Source: Muraenolepis orangiensis (lineage: Eukaryota > Chordata > Actinopteri > Gadiformes > Muraenolepididae). Taken from it: a stretch of 64,000 nucleotides of DNA. The DNA lies in contig JANIIK010000777.1 of assembly GCA_027704905.1 (NCBI GenBank), positions 62,001-126,000 on the forward strand. Reading direction: 5' to 3'. A program made the translations under genes and the position numbers. Below, in pieces: positions 63,510 to 64,000 of this stretch. Position 1 is the stretch's first letter, and each line of letters opens with the position of its first letter. Below the pieces are notes generated by a model. The model saw nothing but the letters and a program-made list of their open reading frames with translations. It did no database searches and was not told where the DNA came from.

Positions 63510-64000
63510 GCTCATAGTCATACACTCATCCGACATTGTGTGGCTATATTCGGATTGGAGATGGAGTGTGTGGGGGTCAGGACCAGTGCTCATAGTCATA
63601 CACTTATCCGACATTGTGTGCCTATATTCGGATTGGAGATGGAGTGTGTGTGGGGGTGAGGACCAGTGCTTTTAGTCAAACATTCATCCGACAATGTGTG
63701 CCTATATTCGGATTGGAGATGGAGTGTGTGTGGGGGTCAGGACCAGTGCTTTTAGTCATACACACATCTGACATTGAGTGCCTATTTTCGGATTGGAGAT
63801 GGAGTGTGTGGGGGTCAGGACCAGTGCTCATAGTCATACACTTATCCAACATTGTGTGCCTATATTCGGATTGGAGATGGAGTGTGTGTGGGGGTGAGGA
63901 CCAGTGCTTTTAGTCAAACATTCATCCGACAGTGTGTGCCTATATTCGGATTGGAGAGGGAGTGTGTGTGGGGGTGAGGACCAGTGCTTTTAGTCATACA

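Larger units (their letters stand above)
12253..64000. repeat. Satellite array, right arm (78-80 bp monomer, higher-order repeats)
   Basis: About 650 monomers continue in the same orientation as the left arm, without any other insertion to the end of the window. Monomers carry the same landmarks, and at least a dozen subtypes recur in fixed order. Large block duplications, listed separately, make up much of the arm. From about 50 kb onward the 12-monomer unit and close derivatives dominate. Before about 43.3 kb a second group of variants is interspersed. No gene, RNA gene or unique spacer is visible. The array runs off the right edge. Confidence 0.98.

Noticed and set aside
1..64000. CRISPR array
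   Set aside because: The repeats are directly adjacent with no unique spacers, the units are 78-80 bp, and the window is eukaryotic.
1..64000. CENP-B box in the satellite
   Set aside because: TTCGATTGAAGATGG in some monomers matches the first half of the box (TTCG, then A at the right place) but has ATGG where CGGG is needed. The common TTCGGATTGGAGATGG also lacks the central A.
1..64000. Telomere-like repeats from the GTGTGTGTGGGGG segment
   Set aside because: No TTAGGG runs are present. The G run occurs once per monomer inside a longer unit.
1..64000. tRNA, rRNA or small nuclear RNA genes
   Set aside because: I saw no cloverleaf-compatible segments, no A/B box pair and no rRNA landmark in the satellite or the LINE.

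Overview
The window is eukaryotic, non-genic heterochromatin-like DNA. Almost all of it (1-9005 and 12253-64000, about 60.7 kb) is one tandem satellite with 78-80 bp monomers, roughly 765 copies by length. It is interrupted once, by a 3.25 kb non-LTR retrotransposon (LINE) on the minus strand at about 9006-12252. The reverse transcriptase style, the short 3' UTR with a hairpin, and a tail ending in an AATAAA context all resemble LINEs I know from teleost fish. A fish genome, possibly a centromeric or pericentromeric array, is therefore the best guess. That is inference; nothing in the window names the species.

Layout: 1-9005 is the left satellite arm. 9006-12252 is the LINE, with one uninterrupted endonuclease/reverse-transcriptase frame (9170-12235, 1021 aa from the first ATG). 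12253-64000 is the right satellite arm. I see no host gene, tRNA, rRNA, CRISPR array or other RNA gene. The many reading frames in the satellite arise because 78 bp is a multiple of three and neighbouring monomers stay in frame; they are not genes.

The satellite is organised into higher-order repeats (HORs). The clearest is a 12-monomer unit of exactly 950 bp at 50458-51407, whose monomers run 79, 78, 80, 80, 79, 80, 80, 78, 78, 80, 78 and 80 bp, followed by a second copy. A second group of monomer variants (marker word TTTCGATTGAAG) occurs only before about 43.3 kb. Over these lie many recent block duplications: 477, 632, 791, 796, 873, 950, 1109, 1190 and 1741 bp tandem units, plus spaced copies at 2930, 3171, 5864 and 6055 bp. 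All lie close to a whole number of monomers, as expected from unequal crossing-over in register.

The LINE is the only unit with coding capacity. Its endonuclease and reverse transcriptase catalytic motifs are all present and the frame is open, so it may be a young insertion. It starts almost at the 5' junction, so a 5' UTR or first ORF may be missing. An empty-site paralog of the insertion locus exists at about 30010-30644 and suggests a target duplication of about 40 bp, with the two copies now different.
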